DNA from: Kitasatospora acidiphila
GTDB lineage: Bacteria > Actinomycetota > Actinomycetes > Streptomycetales > Streptomycetaceae
Length of the DNA stretch: 64,000 nt
NCBI RefSeq assembly: GCF_006636205.1
Contig: NZ_VIGB01000003.1
Span: 3,010,001 to 3,074,000, forward strand
Reading direction: 5' to 3'
The position numbers were made by a program, and so were the translations under genes. Positions 1 to 9,422 of the stretch are shown here, piece after piece (the first letter of the stretch is position 1; the number at the start of each line of letters is the position of its first letter). The notes beneath the pieces were generated by a model that saw only the letters and a list, made by a program, of their open reading frames with translations, ran no database searches and was not told where the DNA came from.

Positions 1-532
1 TGCGTGGTGAAGTGTTCCAGTTTCACCTGAACGAAGAGTGCCGACGCCCGGATCGCGACCGGTCCGTCGGGTCCGCCGATCCGTCCCTCGCCCGCGGAGT
101 AGACCTTGCGCCCGTGCACTCCGGTGACCCAGGCGTGGATGTGCAGGGTGGCGTCCACCGGCACCGGGCGGAGGAAGTCCGTCTCCAGGCGGCCGGTGAC
201 CGCGGCTGTGTGCAGCAGCCAGTTGAGCGAGCCCAGGGTCTCGTCCATCGCGGTGGTGAGGATCCCCCGTGCGCCAGGCCGGGGCCGCCCTGGTGGGCCG
301 GCTTCACCACGAACTCGGCGATCACGTCGATGCCTTCGCCGGCCCGGATGTCCATCTGCAGTCCGCTGCTCTGCTGCGGTCCGCACCCGAAGCAGTGCAC
401 GTAGTGCGTGCCGAGGGTGGTGCCGGGCGCGGGGGCGTCGGGGTGGCGCACCGGCTCCGAGGCGTCCTCGGGCGGGGTGGTGGGGGTGCTCACGGATGCT
501 CTGGGTACGGTCACGGGCCCGACCCTACTCAT
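1..532 (-). CDS. PaaI/hotdog-type thioesterase, 3' end beyond window, one apparent frameshift
   Basis: Hotdog-fold acyl-CoA thioesterase of the PaaI/THEM4-like type, expected to hydrolyse acyl-CoA in the cytoplasm. The N-terminal part, from ATG at 532, reads THYVHCFGCGPQQSSGLQMD and then VKPAHQGGPGLAHGG, the typical cofactor and active-site region. After that Gly-Gly the frame turns to nonsense, while the adjacent frame continues convincingly (ILTTAMDETLGSLNWLL, then VDATLHIHAWV, then ASALFVQVKLEHFTT) to the left edge of the window. One extra base in the C5 run at 264-268 restores a single frame. The gene is therefore probably intact in the organism and partial here only because the window ends. 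Specific substrate unknown. Confidence 0.75.
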
Positions 533-589
533 GAGTAGCCAGGATGCAATGGCCCACCGCCTCCAAGATCCAGCAATGCCTGGGACAGA

Positions 590-1036
590 ATGGCGGTTAT
601 GTACGACGAACGCCTCACCGCACCCCGCTCCTGGTGGCTGCTGCCGGTCGCGGCCGGCCTGTCGCTCGCACTGATCCTGCTGAAGTTCGGTGCCGTGCCG
701 GGGTTGGTCGGCCTGCTGGCGGGCTTCGTCGCGGCCGCGGTGGCGCTCAGCTCGTACGGCTCGGCGCGGATCCGGGTCGTCCAGGGGTCGCTGGTGGCCG
801 GCCAGGCCCGGATCCCGGTCGAGGCACTGGGCGAGGCCCTGCCGCTGGACGCCGCCGAGACGGTCGCCTGGCGCTCCTCGAAGGCCGACCCCCGGGCCTT
901 CATGCTGCTGCGCAGCTATGTGCGCACGGCACTGAAGGTGGAGGTGACCGACCCGGCCGACCCCACCCCGTATCTCTACCTCTCCACCCGCGACCCGCAG
1001 GCCCTGGCCGCGGCGCTGGACCAGGCCCGCGGCTGA
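590..1036 (+). CDS. DUF3093 family membrane protein
   Basis: Small actinobacterial integral membrane protein of 148 residues. Two closely spaced hydrophobic segments lie at about residues 14-33 and 36-54. A soluble C-terminal domain follows, with the family pattern SSYGSARIRVV, then RAFMLLRSYV and DPADPTPYLYLSTRDP. That pattern is characteristic of DUF3093 proteins, which in streptomycetes lie beside dut and DUF4193 genes. Function unknown. ATG at 590 is used; ATG at 599 is an equally possible start. It is divergent from the thioesterase and followed by a strong hairpin terminator. Confidence 0.85.
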   Translation: MAVMYDERLTAPRSWWLLPVAAGLSLALILLKFGAVPGLVGLLAGFVAAAVALSSYGSARIRVVQGSLVAGQARIPVEALGEALPLDAAETVAWRSSKADPRAFMLLRSYVRTALKVEVTDPADPTPYLYLSTRDPQALAAALDQARG

Positions 1037-1086
1037 GCCCCGGCCGCACGGCACGACACGCTGAGCCCCCGCCGCAGGGCACGACA

Positions 1087-1119
1087 AAGGGACGGTCCGT
1101 CAACTACGGACCGTCCCTT
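1087..1119 (+). terminator. Hairpin terminator after DUF3093 gene
   Basis: A perfect 14-bp stem (1087-1100 with 1106-1119) closes a 5-base loop CAACT. It sits 50 bp after the DUF3093 stop, between convergent genes, so it can serve both strands. There is no U tract, as is usual in streptomycetes. Confidence 0.8.
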
Positions 1120-1257
1120 CGCCGTTCGAGTGCGCCCGAGAGGTTCGGGACGCAGGATCAGCCTCCGGCCCACCAAGGCGGGCCGGTCGGGGCGGTTTGC
1201 CGAGTCCGGCGGCGGTGCCGGGCACCTGTCCATCGGGATCGGGGGTGCGCCCAGATC

Positions 1258-1554
1258 TCAGGCGCAGTCGCGGCAGATCGGCTGACCGTTCTTCTCGTGG
1301 TCCAGCTGGCTGCGGTGGTGCACCAGGAAGCAGCTCATGCAGGTGAACTCGTCAGCCTGGCGCGGCAGCACCCGCACCGACAGCTCCTCACCGGAGAGGT
1401 CGGCACCGGGCAGGTCCATCGTCTCGGCGCCGTCGAAGTCCTCGATGTCGACAGGACCGGTCGACTTGTCGTTCCGGCGGGCCTTCAGTTCCTCGATGCT
1501 GTCCTCGTTGAGGTCGTCATCGGTCTTGCGTGGGGTGTCGTAGTCCGTTGCCAT
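1258..1554 (-). CDS. DUF4193 family zinc-ribbon-like protein
   Basis: A 98-residue acidic protein with a C-terminal pair of CxxC motifs (FTCMSC and ICRDC) that could bind one zinc ion. An Arg/Lys-Asp/Glu-rich N-terminus precedes them. This matches the actinobacterial DUF4193 family, which is highly conserved in streptomycetes but of unknown function. The start ATG at 1554 follows a GGGGGAGAG ribosome binding site. Nothing in the sequence points to a partner beyond the conserved neighbourhood with the DUF3093 gene. Confidence 0.88.
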   Translation of the reverse strand: MATDYDTPRKTDDDLNEDSIEELKARRNDKSTGPVDIEDFDGAETMDLPGADLSGEELSVRVLPRQADEFTCMSCFLVHHRSQLDHEKNGQPICRDCA

Positions 1555-2056
1555 TGTTCGCTCTCCCCCTCTGGGTGTGTGCGGTATCTCCAGCGCACGT
1601 AACGCATGAGGGGCCGGTCTTGTGCCCGACCCGAGGCCGAGATTGTGCCTTACTTCAAGCCCTGTTACTCAATCGACACTCAGCGACGGGTCCGACCAGG
1701 TGATCCACACCACCTTCGAGGGACTCGCGGACAGTTGCCGACAGGGCTCGACAACGGCCCGATATCAGATACGGAAGGTGATGCTACGCCCTGCCGACCA
1801 CCCGCACCAGGGGACCTTGACCCAGGTGGGAGGCGGATTCCCGACATCCGGGAGCGGCAAACCGGACAGCGTCTCCGATTACCGTCCGCAATGATCGGCT
1901 CAGCCGGGTCGATCACTCTGCGAGATCAGCCAAATGTGTACCGTGCCGGCATGTGACGTTCATCACAACGTGGGCAATTCGGACGAAATCGGCCGCAAGT
2001 GACCGGCTTCACTGCTCCTCGGAAGTGCCGCCAGTGGCGCCGGAAGCGCCCCCGGG
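1555..2056. other. Intergenic region without recognised gene
   Basis: About 500 bp between the start of the DUF4193 gene and the end of the desaturase gene. Short open frames here lack typical third-position GC bias and recognisable motifs. It should hold the DUF4193 promoter, but I see no confident -10/-35, operator or RNA element. Confidence 0.5.
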
Positions 2057-3031
2057 TCACGCCTGCGCGGCCCTCGCGGCACGACGGGCCAGCAGGGCCG
2101 CCTGGCGCTCCTCGAACCGGGCAGCCTGGCCGTCCAGCCCCTCCAGGAAGAGCCCCAGCTCCTGCTGCGCCTGGATCCCGGCCGGCCCGAGGCCGCCGAC
2201 CTCCAGCACCTTGAGGTGGCGCAGCACCGGCTGCAGCACGTCGTCGTGGTGGATCCGCAGGTTGTATATGCCGCCGATGGCGATCTGGGCGGCCGAGCGC
2301 TCGAAGCCGGGCATCCCGTGGCCGGGCATCCGGAACTCGGTCACCACGTCGCGGATCGCCTGCATGGCCAGGTCCGGGGTGAGCTCGATGGCCGCCTTGA
2401 GCAGGTTCCGGTAGAAGACCATGTGCAGGTTCTCGTCGTTGGCGATCTTCGCCAGCAGCTGCTCGCAGAGCGGGTCGCCGGACAGGTGGCCGGTGTTGCG
2501 GTGCGAGATCCGGGTGGCGAGCTCCTGGAACGCCACGTAGGCGATCGAGTGCAGCGCGCTGTGCGCGTTGTCGGACTGGAAGCCGGCGCCCATGTGGTCC
2601 ATCCGGGCCCGCTCCAGGGCCACCGGGTCCACCGCCCGGGTGGCCAGCAGGTAGTCGCGGATGGCGATGCCGTGCCGCCCCTCCTCGGCCGTCCAGCGGT
2701 GCACCCAGGTGCCCCAGGCGCCGTCCCGCCCGAACAGGGTGGCGATCTCGTGGTGGTAGCTGGGGAGGTTGTCCTCGGTCAGCAGGTTGACCACCAGCGA
2801 GACCCGGCCGAGCGGGGTGACCTTGGACTGCGACAGCTCCCAGGCCTCGCCGCCGAGCACGCCGTCGAAGTCGCGCCCCTGGCTCCACGGGATGTACTCG
2901 TGCGGCATCCACTCCCGGGCGGCCTTGAGGTGCCGGTTCAGCTCGCCCTCGACCACCTCTTCCAGAGCCAGCAGCAGCCTGGCATCGGTCCATGCGGTCG
3001 AACCGGTGCGCTGAACGGGGGCAATGGTCAC
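2057..3031 (-). CDS. Acyl-ACP desaturase (soluble di-iron)
   Basis: Soluble fatty-acyl desaturase of the stearoyl-ACP/DesA type that introduces a cis double bond into acyl-ACP or acyl-CoA for membrane lipids. Candidate di-iron ligands are visible in order: E30 (VVEGELNRHL), E86 and H93 (TEDNLPSYHH), the EEGRH motif at 116-120, E170 (FQELATRISH) and DENLH at 199-203. The length of 324 residues suits the actinobacterial family. The GTG start at 3031 has an AGGAG ribosome binding site 9 bases upstream. The gene is monocistronic. Three tandem palindromic operator-like units precede it, which suggests repressor control of lipid unsaturation. Confidence 0.9.
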   Translation of the reverse strand: MTIAPVQRTGSTAWTDARLLLALEEVVEGELNRHLKAAREWMPHEYIPWSQGRDFDGVLGGEAWELSQSKVTPLGRVSLVVNLLTEDNLPSYHHEIATLFGRDGAWGTWVHRWTAEEGRHGIAIRDYLLATRAVDPVALERARMDHMGAGFQSDNAHSALHSIAYVAFQELATRISHRNTGHLSGDPLCEQLLAKIANDENLHMVFYRNLLKAAIELTPDLAMQAIRDVVTEFRMPGHGMPGFERSAAQIAIGGIYNLRIHHDDVLQPVLRHLKVLEVGGLGPAGIQAQQELGLFLEGLDGQAARFEERQAALLARRAARAAQA

Positions 3032-3086
3032 GACGGTGGCTCCTGGTGAAACGGGACGTGCGAGTGCACATGCGGGGTGCGGTACC

Positions 3087-3128
3087 TACGGTGTCGTACC
3101 TTACGGCAGCGTAGGTTACGGCAGCGTA
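3087..3128. promoter_or_regulatory. Triple operator-like repeat upstream of desaturase
   Basis: Three 12-bp palindromic units of the form TACG-N4-CGTA start at 3087 (TACGGTGTCGTA), 3102 and 3117 (both TACGGCAGCGTA). They are spaced exactly 15 bp apart and end 56 bp before the GTG start of the desaturase gene. The symmetry and phasing are what a dimeric repressor, for example of the TetR type, would bind. No regulator gene lies adjacent, so the binding protein is unknown. Confidence 0.7.
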
Positions 3129-3153
3129 AGTACTCGGCCCCGGATATGCCAAA

Positions 3154-3199
3154 CGCCCTGCGCCGCCCCTTCTCGCAGGTGAGGGGCGCGCGCAGGGCG
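3154..3199 (-). terminator. Terminator of the cutRS operon
   Basis: A nested inverted repeat: CGCCCTGCGC at 3154-3163 pairs with 3190-3199, and CGCCCCT at 3164-3170 pairs with AGGGGCG at 3182-3188. It lies just after the stop of cutS and before the desaturase promoter. Confidence 0.7.
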
Positions 3200-3221
3200 C
3201 TTCAGGAGGTTCGTGGACGGC

Positions 3222-4514
3222 TCAGGCGCCGGGGATCCGGACCCGCATGGTCAGTCCGCCGCCGGGCCGGGGCACCGCTTCGATCGAGCCGCCGTGCGCG
3301 CGCACCACCGAGCGCACGATCGACAGGCCCAGCCCCACCCCCTTGTCGCTGCGGGTCCGGTCGGCTCCCTTGAGCCGGCGGAACGGCTCGAAGATGTGCT
3401 CCAGCTCGTAGCCGGGCACCACGGGCCCGGTGTTGCTGACCACCAGCTCGCCGACCCCGCCGGGCCCGGGCGCCGTGGTGATCTCCACCCAGCCGTCCGG
3501 CACGTTGTAGCGCACCGCGTTCTGCAGCAGGTTGAGCGCGATCCGCTCCAGCAGCACCCCGTTGCCCGAGACCGCCACCGGGTTGAGCTCGGAGCGGATC
3601 TCCACCTCCCGGCCGGACGCCTCCGGCCGGACCTGCTCGACCGCCTGCAGCGCCACCTCGGAGAACTCCACCGGCCGCCGGTCGACCAGCTCGTTGTCGC
3701 TGCGGGCCAGCAGCAGCAGGCCCTCCACCAGCTGCACGCTGCGCTCGTTGGTGGCCAGCAGGGTCTTGCCGAGCTGCTGGAGGTCGGGCGAGGCGTTGGG
3801 GTCGGAGAGCTGCACCTCGAGCAGGGTGCGGTTGATCGCCAGCGGGGTGCGCAGCTCGTGCGAGGCGTTGGAGACGAACCGGCGCTGCGAGTCGAACGCC
3901 CGGTCCAGCCGGTCCAGCATGTCGTCGAAGGTGTCGGCCAGCTCCTTGAGCTCGTCGTCCGGGCCCTCCAGCTCGATCCGGCGGTGCAGGTCGGAGCCGG
4001 CCACCTCGCGGGCGGTGCGGGTGATCCGGCCGAGCGGGCGCAGCACCCGGCCGGCCATCGCGTAACCGGCCGCGAAGGCGATCACGGCGAGCCCGACCAG
4101 CACCGTGAGGGACTTGCGCAGCAGCGCGTCCAGCTCGGTGTGGGCTTGGGCGTTGAGCGAACCGCTGAGGTAGTGGTTGACGTCGTTGCCGGTGAGCACC
4201 TGGCCGTCGCCGGTGGTGATGTTCACGCCGGGGCCGAGCTTGATCTGGGGCAGCGAGATGTCCTGGAAGGCCTGCTCGACCATGAAGTAGGTGATCAGCA
4301 GCAGCAGCACCCCGGCCATCAGGAACATCCCGCCGTACAGCAGGGTGAGCCGGATCCGGATGGTGGGGCGGAACGGCAGCCAGCGCAGGCCGTCGCCGGG
4401 GTGGTACTGATCGGTCGGCAGCGGCGGCTCGACCGGGCGCGGCGGGTGCGGGGGCCGCGGCGGTGTCGGGTGCGAACTGCCGGAGGACCCGCCGGTGGTG
4501 GGCGGGGTAGTCAT
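3222..4514 (-). CDS. cutS: CutS sensor histidine kinase
   Basis: Membrane sensor kinase of the CutRS two-component system, conserved in streptomycetes and linked there to antibiotic production and copper/envelope responses. The 430-residue chain has a Pro-rich cytoplasmic N-terminus (1-50), TM1 about 56-78, an extracellular sensor of about 60 residues, TM2 about 135-154 and a HAMP domain about 155-210. The HisKA box SNASHELRTPLA follows with phosphoacceptor H219, then a HATPase_c domain with the N box LLQNAVRYN and GVGLGLSIVRSVV. It starts 22 bp after the cutR stop and is cotranscribed with it. Confidence 0.92.
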   Translation of the reverse strand: MTTPPTTGGSSGSSHPTPPRPPHPPRPVEPPLPTDQYHPGDGLRWLPFRPTIRIRLTLLYGGMFLMAGVLLLLITYFMVEQAFQDISLPQIKLGPGVNITTGDGQVLTGNDVNHYLSGSLNAQAHTELDALLRKSLTVLVGLAVIAFAAGYAMAGRVLRPLGRITRTAREVAGSDLHRRIELEGPDDELKELADTFDDMLDRLDRAFDSQRRFVSNASHELRTPLAINRTLLEVQLSDPNASPDLQQLGKTLLATNERSVQLVEGLLLLARSDNELVDRRPVEFSEVALQAVEQVRPEASGREVEIRSELNPVAVSGNGVLLERIALNLLQNAVRYNVPDGWVEITTAPGPGGVGELVVSNTGPVVPGYELEHIFEPFRRLKGADRTRSDKGVGLGLSIVRSVVRAHGGSIEAVPRPGGGLTMRVRIPGA

Positions 4515-4536
4515 GGGTTCATCCCTCGGGTTGGGG

Positions 4537-5190
4537 TCAGATCCGGTAGCCGGAGCCGGGCACCGTGACGATCACGGCCGGGTCGCCGAGCTTGCGGCGC
4601 AGTGTCATCACGGTGACCCGGACGACGTTGGTGAACGGGTCGGTGTGCTCGTCCCAGGCCTTCTCCAGCAGCTGCTCGGCCGAGACCACGGCCCCGCCGG
4701 CCCGCATCAGGACCTCCAGGACGGCGAACTCCTTGGGGGCCAGCTGGATCGAGCGGCCGTCCCGGATCACCTCGCGGCGGCCCGGGTCGAGGCTGATCCC
4801 GGCCCGCTCCAGCACGGGCGGCAGCGGGACGGTGGCGCGGCGGCCGAGGGCGCGCACGCGGGCCACGAGTTCGCTGAAAGCGAACGGCTTCGGCAGGTAG
4901 TCGTCCGCGCCGATCTCCAGCCCCTCGACCCGGTCGCTGATGTCGCCGGAGGCGGTCAGCATGATCACCCGGGTGGCCAGGCCCTGGTCGACCACGCTGC
5001 GACAGACGTCGTCACCGTGCACCAGCGGTAGGTCGCGGTCGAGCACCACGACGTCGTAGTCGTTGACCGCGATCCGCTGCAGGGCGGCCTCGCCGTCGTA
5101 CACCACGTCGACGGCCATCGCCTCCCGGCGCAGGCCGGTGGCCACGGCTTCGGCGAGCAGCTGCTCGTCCTCGACGACAAGAACCCGCAC
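4537..5190 (-). CDS. cutR: CutR OmpR-family response regulator
   Basis: Response regulator partner of CutS. The receiver domain has the acidic pair near residues 7-8 (VVEDE), phosphoacceptor D51 (DVVVLD) and K101 (DYLPKPF). The C-terminal winged helix is of the OmpR/PhoB type (FTNVVRVTVMTLRRKLG, GSGYRI). I place the start at GTG 5190, which has GGAGAAGGG upstream and gives 217 residues as in known CutR. The longer GTG at 5217 lacks a ribosome binding site. Confidence 0.92.
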   Translation of the reverse strand: MRVLVVEDEQLLAEAVATGLRREAMAVDVVYDGEAALQRIAVNDYDVVVLDRDLPLVHGDDVCRSVVDQGLATRVIMLTASGDISDRVEGLEIGADDYLPKPFAFSELVARVRALGRRATVPLPPVLERAGISLDPGRREVIRDGRSIQLAPKEFAVLEVLMRAGGAVVSAEQLLEKAWDEHTDPFTNVVRVTVMTLRRKLGDPAVIVTVPGSGYRI

Positions 5191-5639
5191 TGCGGTTGTC
5201 CCTTCTCCGGGGGCCACGCGCGGCGGGAGCGAGGTCCCGTGCGCGGGCCTGCGACTCCGACGGTCCCTCCATCCTGCCCCCTGTACGGGTAAAGCAGCGG
5301 TAAGTCGACCAGCGGCGACCCCTCGGAGTCGAACATCCGAGCGATCTCGGAGTGTGATGGCGGCAACTTTCCGTGATTTCTCCCGAATCGGAGGTTTCCC
5401 GGCCCGGGTGGTGGGGATGACGAGTGCAACCCGCGATCACGCCGTCAGGCAGTCGCACCCACCCGCCGCGCGTTCATCCGCACCGGCTGGGGGATCGCAA
5501 GCATCCACGGAGCGGCCCAGGCGCCGCACCCGTGCCCGCACCGGAGCCAGCACCGGTCGGGTGCAGCCGCTGGACCACCGTCCCTCCCAACCGGAGAACG
5601 CCGACCGCGCACGTCCGACACCGTAAGGGGGTCTGCCGC
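5191..5639. other. Divergent intergenic region, cutR and small-protein gene
   Basis: About 450 bp holding the leftward cutRS promoter and the rightward promoter of the 60-residue protein. Open frames that extend into it lack recognisable protein motifs. No operator could be assigned with confidence. Confidence 0.5.
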
Positions 5640-5822
5640 ATGGACGCCTTCACCGCCGGAATCCTGCAGCGCATACGCAATGCCGAGCAGGATCTGCACC
5701 GTGCCCTCGAAGCCGGGGACGAGTTCCTGGCCGAGGTCGAACAGTCCGAACTGGAAGACCTGCGCCGGATCGCCGCCGACCACGGCGTCGACCCGCTGCT
5801 GGCGCTGCCCCGCAGCGCCTGA
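5640..5822 (+). CDS. Small conserved hypothetical protein (60 aa)
   Basis: A 60-residue, acidic, strongly helical protein (ILQRIRNAEQDLHRALEA, then FLAEVEQSELEDLRRIA) starting at ATG 5640. A longer frame from 5424 exists, but its first 72 codons look like noncoding Pro/Arg-rich translation. I recall similar small proteins in streptomycetes beside the inositol-phosphatase/cutRS region. Function unknown. It is followed by a strong bidirectional terminator. Confidence 0.7.
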   Translation: MDAFTAGILQRIRNAEQDLHRALEAGDEFLAEVEQSELEDLRRIAADHGVDPLLALPRSA

Positions 5823-5889
5823 CCCGGGCGCCCGCCAGCCGGGCGACTCCCGAACACCAGGGCCGGTCGACCGGCCCCCGACACGTGGT

Positions 5890-5922
5890 GAAACCCCGGT
5901 GCGATCCTCGCACCGGGGTTTC
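5890..5922 (+). terminator. Bidirectional terminator
   Basis: A perfect 15-bp stem (5890-5904 with 5908-5922) with a TCC loop. It has an A-rich 5' arm and a T-rich 3' arm (GAAACCCC...GGGGTTTC), between two convergent genes. Confidence 0.88.
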
Positions 5923-5965
5923 GCTGCCATCGGGCCGTCGGAATCCGGCGTTCCGCGGGCCCTCG

Positions 5966-6769
5966 TCAGTCGTGCCAGGCGCCCAGCTCGTCCAGGCGGG
6001 CCTGCAGCCGCTCGAAGGTGCCGGGCGGGGCCGCCACCAGCAGCTCCCGGGTGGCCTCGGTGCTCGGCCGGCCGCCGGTGCGGGCACCCGCCTCCCGGGC
6101 GATCAGGCCACCGGCCGCCTGGTCCCAGGGGGCCAGCCCGCGCTCGTAGTAGCCGTCCAACCGGCCCGCCGCCAGATCGCACAGGTCCACCGCCGCCGCA
6201 CCACCGCGCCGGATGTCCCGCACCTCGGGCATCAGGGCGTGCAGCACCTCGGCCTGGTGCACCCGGGCCGGCAGCACGTAGTTGAAGCCGGTGGCGATCA
6301 GCGCCTGCCCCCACGGCGGGGTCGGCCGGACCGCCAGCGCGCGGCCGTCCAGCAGTGCGCCGCGCCCCCGCACGGCCTGGAACAGCTCGCCCCTGGCCGG
6401 CGCGAAGACCACCCCGACCACTGCCTCACCGTCCAGCTCGGCGGCCACGCTGACGGCCCAGTTGGGCAGCCCGTAAAGGTAGTTGACGGTGCCGTCGAGC
6501 GGGTCGACGACCCAGCGCACCCCGCTCCCGCCGGTCCGCTCGGTGCCCTCCTCACCCAGGTAGCCGTCCTGCGGGCGGCGGCCGGTGATCAGCTCGACGA
6601 TCAGCTTCTCGGAGGCCAGGTCCATCTCGGTGACCACGTCGACCGGGCTGCTCTTGGTCGCCGCCACCCCGAGGTCGGCCGGGCGGCCGTCGCGCAGCAG
6701 CTCGCCGGCCCGTCGGGCCGCCTCCAGGGCCACGTCCAGCAGCTCGTCCAGCAGGGTCTGATCGGGCAC
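5966..6769 (-). CDS. Inositol monophosphatase family protein
   Basis: Mg2+-dependent, Li+-sensitive phosphatase fold of the IMPase/FBPase/CysQ family. Metal-ligand motifs are present: GEE at 72-74, the signature WVVDPLDGTVNYLYG with D89 and D92, and the later RGLAPWDQAAGG block. The length of 267 residues is normal. Substrate cannot be fixed from sequence: inositol-1-phosphate, fructose-1,6-bisphosphate, histidinol phosphate and PAP are all hydrolysed by relatives. It lies 27 bp downstream of hemH on the same strand and is probably cotranscribed. Confidence 0.88.
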   Translation of the reverse strand: MPDQTLLDELLDVALEAARRAGELLRDGRPADLGVAATKSSPVDVVTEMDLASEKLIVELITGRRPQDGYLGEEGTERTGGSGVRWVVDPLDGTVNYLYGLPNWAVSVAAELDGEAVVGVVFAPARGELFQAVRGRGALLDGRALAVRPTPPWGQALIATGFNYVLPARVHQAEVLHALMPEVRDIRRGGAAAVDLCDLAAGRLDGYYERGLAPWDQAAGGLIAREAGARTGGRPSTEATRELLVAAPPGTFERLQARLDELGAWHD

Positions 6770-6796
6770 GGTGCTCCTCCGTCTGTGGTTTCGGGG

Positions 6797-7933
6797 TCAG
6801 GCCTGGGCGGCGGCCGGCCGGGGCGCCCGCGGGTTGGGGCAGCAGGCGGCCGGGCAGACGTCGTGGCCGGCCCCGAGCCGCCCGAGCGCGCAGCGCGCCA
6901 CCGGCACGCCCCGCTCGGTGGCCGCCCGCTCCAGCAGTAGCTCGCGCACCGCCGCCGCGAACCGCGGGTCGGCGCCGACGGTGGCGGCCCGGGCCACCGG
7001 CAGGCCGAGCTCGGCGGCCCGCGCCACGGCCTCGGTGTCCAGGTCGTACTTGACCTCCATGTGGTCCGAGACGAAGCCGATCGGCACCATCACCACGGCT
7101 GCCGCCCCGGCCTCCTGACGCTCCGTCAGGTGATCGCAGATGTCCGGATCCAGCCACGGGATGTGCGGTGCGCCGCTGCGCGACTGGTAGACCAGCTGCC
7201 ACGGGCGGTCGGCCACGCCGGTGGCCCCCGCCACCGCCTCGGCCACCAGGTGCGCCATCTCCAGGTGCTGGGCGACGTAGGCGCCGCCGGGCGTGCCGCG
7301 GGCCGGGTCGTCGGGGGAGCCGGAGCTCTCGGCCATCGCGGTGGGGATCGAGTGGGTGGTGAAGGCCAGCTCGGCCCGGTCGCGCAGCCCGGCCGGCAGC
7401 TCGGCCAGCGCCGCCAGGGTCGTCTCGATCATCGGCTGGACGAAGCCCGGGTGGTTGTAGAAGTGGCGCAGCTTGTCCACGGTCAGCACGGGACGGCCCT
7501 CTTCGGCGAGCACGGCCAGCGCGTCGGCCAGGTTCTCCCGGTACTGCCGGCAGCCCGAGTAGCCCGCGTAGGCGCTGGTGGCCAGCACCGCGACGCGTCG
7601 GTGGCCGTCGTCGGCGATCTCGCGCAGCGCGTCGACCAGGTACGGCGCCCAGTTCCGGTTGCCCCAGTAGACCGGCAGGCCCAGACCGTGGTCGGCGAAG
7701 TCCTTGCGCAGCGCGGAGAGCAGGGCGCGGTTCTGCTCGTTGATCGGGCTGACCCCGCCGAAGCGGAAGTAGTGCTGCCCGACCTCGGCCAGCCGCTCCT
7801 TCGGGATGCCGCGGCCGCGGGTGACGTTCTCCAAGAACGGCACCACGTCCTCGGGGCCCTCCGGTCCGCCGAAGGAGAGCAGCAGCAGCGCGTCGTACGG
7901 CGCCGGGTCGGTGGGGGTCTGCGCGTCAGCCAT
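6797..7933 (-). CDS. hemH: Ferrochelatase (coproporphyrin III type)
   Basis: Inserts Fe2+ into a porphyrin late in heme synthesis. In actinobacteria the substrate is normally coproporphyrin III (enzyme also called CpfC). The N-terminus reads [14 protein letters not shown], then [13 protein letters not shown]. The metal-site region includes [16 protein letters not shown] and [13 protein letters not shown] with the conserved acidic residue. The C-terminal extension carries C348, C360, C364 and C365, consistent with the [2Fe-2S] cluster typical of actinobacterial enzymes. ATG at 7933. It is divergent from the MFS gene and cotranscribed with the downstream phosphatase. Confidence 0.93.
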   Translation of the reverse strand: MADAQTPTDPAPYDALLLLSFGGPEGPEDVVPFLENVTRGRGIPKERLAEVGQHYFRFGGVSPINEQNRALLSALRKDFADHGLGLPVYWGNRNWAPYLVDALREIADDGHRRVAVLATSAYAGYSGCRQYRENLADALAVLAEEGRPVLTVDKLRHFYNHPGFVQPMIETTLAALAELPAGLRDRAELAFTTHSIPTAMAESSGSPDDPARGTPGGAYVAQHLEMAHLVAEAVAGATGVADRPWQLVYQSRSGAPHIPWLDPDICDHLTERQEAGAAAVVMVPIGFVSDHMEVKYDLDTEAVARAAELGLPVARAATVGADPRFAAAVRELLLERAATERGVPVARCALGRLGAGHDVCPAACCPNPRAPRPAAAQA

Positions 7934-8066
7934 GGCTCCGATCCTGCCACTGCCCGCGCTGGGTGCCGGACCACCCCACGGGTTTATCCGGTTGCTTTCG
8001 TTCGTAAGCTGTCTCAGGTACCCATGTTCCTTACTCCCCCGGTTCCCTGACCCTCCCGGAGCAGCC

Positions 8067-9308
8067 GTGCTGTCCAGCTACCGTCAGATCTTCGCCGCGC
8101 CCGGCTCGCTGGCGTTCTCCGCCACCGGACTGGTGTCCCGACTGCCGATCTCGATGGTCGGGGTCGGCGTGGTCACCATGTTCTCCGAGCTGCGCGGCTC
8201 CTACGGGCTGGCGGGTGCGGTCACGGCGACCCTGGCGCTGGCCTCGGCGGGCATCGGGCCGCAGGTCTCGCGGCTGGTCGACCGCTACGGGCAGCGCCGG
8301 GTGGTCCGGCCGGCCACCGCGATCAGCGTGCTGTGCTCGGCGCTGCTGCTGCTCGCCGCCTGGCGCTCCTGGCCGACCTGGACGTACTTCCCGTGTGCGA
8401 TCGGGATGGGCGCCATGGGCAGCACCGGTCCACTGGTCCGGGCCCGCTGGGCGCAGCTCTACCGGGACGACCAGGCCAAGCTGCACACCGCCTACGCACT
8501 GGAGGCGGTGGTCGACGAGATCATCTTCATCGTCGGGCCGATCCTCTCCATCTGCCTGGCCACCTCCTTCTTCCCGGAGGCCGGGGTGCTGCTCGCCGCG
8601 GTCTTCGGGGCCGTGGGGGTGCTGCTGTTCACCGCCCAGCGGTCCACCGAGCCCCCGCCGCACCCGGTGGCGCGCGCGGCCGGTGGCTCGGTGCTGCGAC
8701 TGCCCGGCCTGCGGGTGCTGATCGCCACCTTCGTCGCGATCGGGACGATCTTCAGCTCGGTCGAGGTGGTCACCGTGGCCTACGCCCGGGAGCAGGGCCA
8801 CGGCGCGGCCGCCAGCCTGGTGCTGGCCGTCTACGCGCTCGGCTCCGGGGTGGCCGGCGTGGTGGTCGGCGTCCTGCACCCGCGCGGCCCGGCGGCCCGG
8901 CGGTTCCGCAACGGCGTCGCGGTGATGGCGGTGACGCTGACGCCGCTCAGCCTGGTGGCCGCCTGGTGCAGCGGCACGGTCGGCCTGGTCGCGGCCGGGG
9001 CCACCCTGTTCCTCTCCGGGATGTCCATCTCGCCCACCATGATCACCGCGACCGGCCTGACCGAGCGCCTGGTCCCGGCCGCCCAGCTGACCGAGGGGAT
9101 GTCCTGGACCACCACCGGCCTCGGCATCGGCGTGGCGGGCGGCTCCTACCTGGCCGGCTCGGTGGTCGACGCCGCCGGGGTCGCGGCCGGCTACCGGGTC
9201 CCGCTGGCCGCCGGGGTCTTCGCCCTGCTGCTGGCCGCGGCGGGCGGGCGCTGGCTGCGCACCGACAGCCCGGCCGCGGCCCCCGAGCCGGCCGCGGTGG
9301 CGCCCTGA
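8067..9308 (+). CDS. MFS transporter
   Basis: Major facilitator superfamily membrane transporter of 413 residues. The many hydrophobic helices (for example [48 protein letters not shown]) suggest about 12 spans. The cytoplasmic loop after helix 2 reads [16 protein letters not shown], a variant of the MFS motif A. The likely start is GTG 8067, with GGAGCAGCC just upstream. The frame is open further upstream but only across the hemH promoter. Substrate unknown; the general pattern fits a drug or metabolite exporter. Confidence 0.82.
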   Translation: MLSSYRQIFAAPGSLAFSATGLVSRLPISMVGVGVVTMFSELRGSYGLAGAVTATLALASAGIGPQVSRLVDRYGQRRVVRPATAISVLCSALLLLAAWRSWPTWTYFPCAIGMGAMGSTGPLVRARWAQLYRDDQAKLHTAYALEAVVDEIIFIVGPILSICLATSFFPEAGVLLAAVFGAVGVLLFTAQRSTEPPPHPVARAAGGSVLRLPGLRVLIATFVAIGTIFSSVEVVTVAYAREQGHGAAASLVLAVYALGSGVAGVVVGVLHPRGPAARRFRNGVAVMAVTLTPLSLVAAWCSGTVGLVAAGATLFLSGMSISPTMITATGLTERLVPAAQLTEGMSWTTTGLGIGVAGGSYLAGSVVDAAGVAAGYRVPLAAGVFALLLAAAGGRWLRTDSPAAAPEPAAVAP

Positions 9309-9422
9309 CCGGACCGGTCCGAACCATGGACCGGCGGCCACCCCGTGGCTAGGCTCGCTACCCACTGGTAGCGCCCTCGGGGGGACGACCTGCGGGTGCA
9401 GCATGGACGCAGGAGGAGCCGT

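Noticed and set aside
5424..5639. Longer start for the 60-residue protein
   Set aside because: The upstream codons encode Pro/Arg/His-rich sequence with no helix pattern, and the ATG at 5640 begins the recognisable protein.
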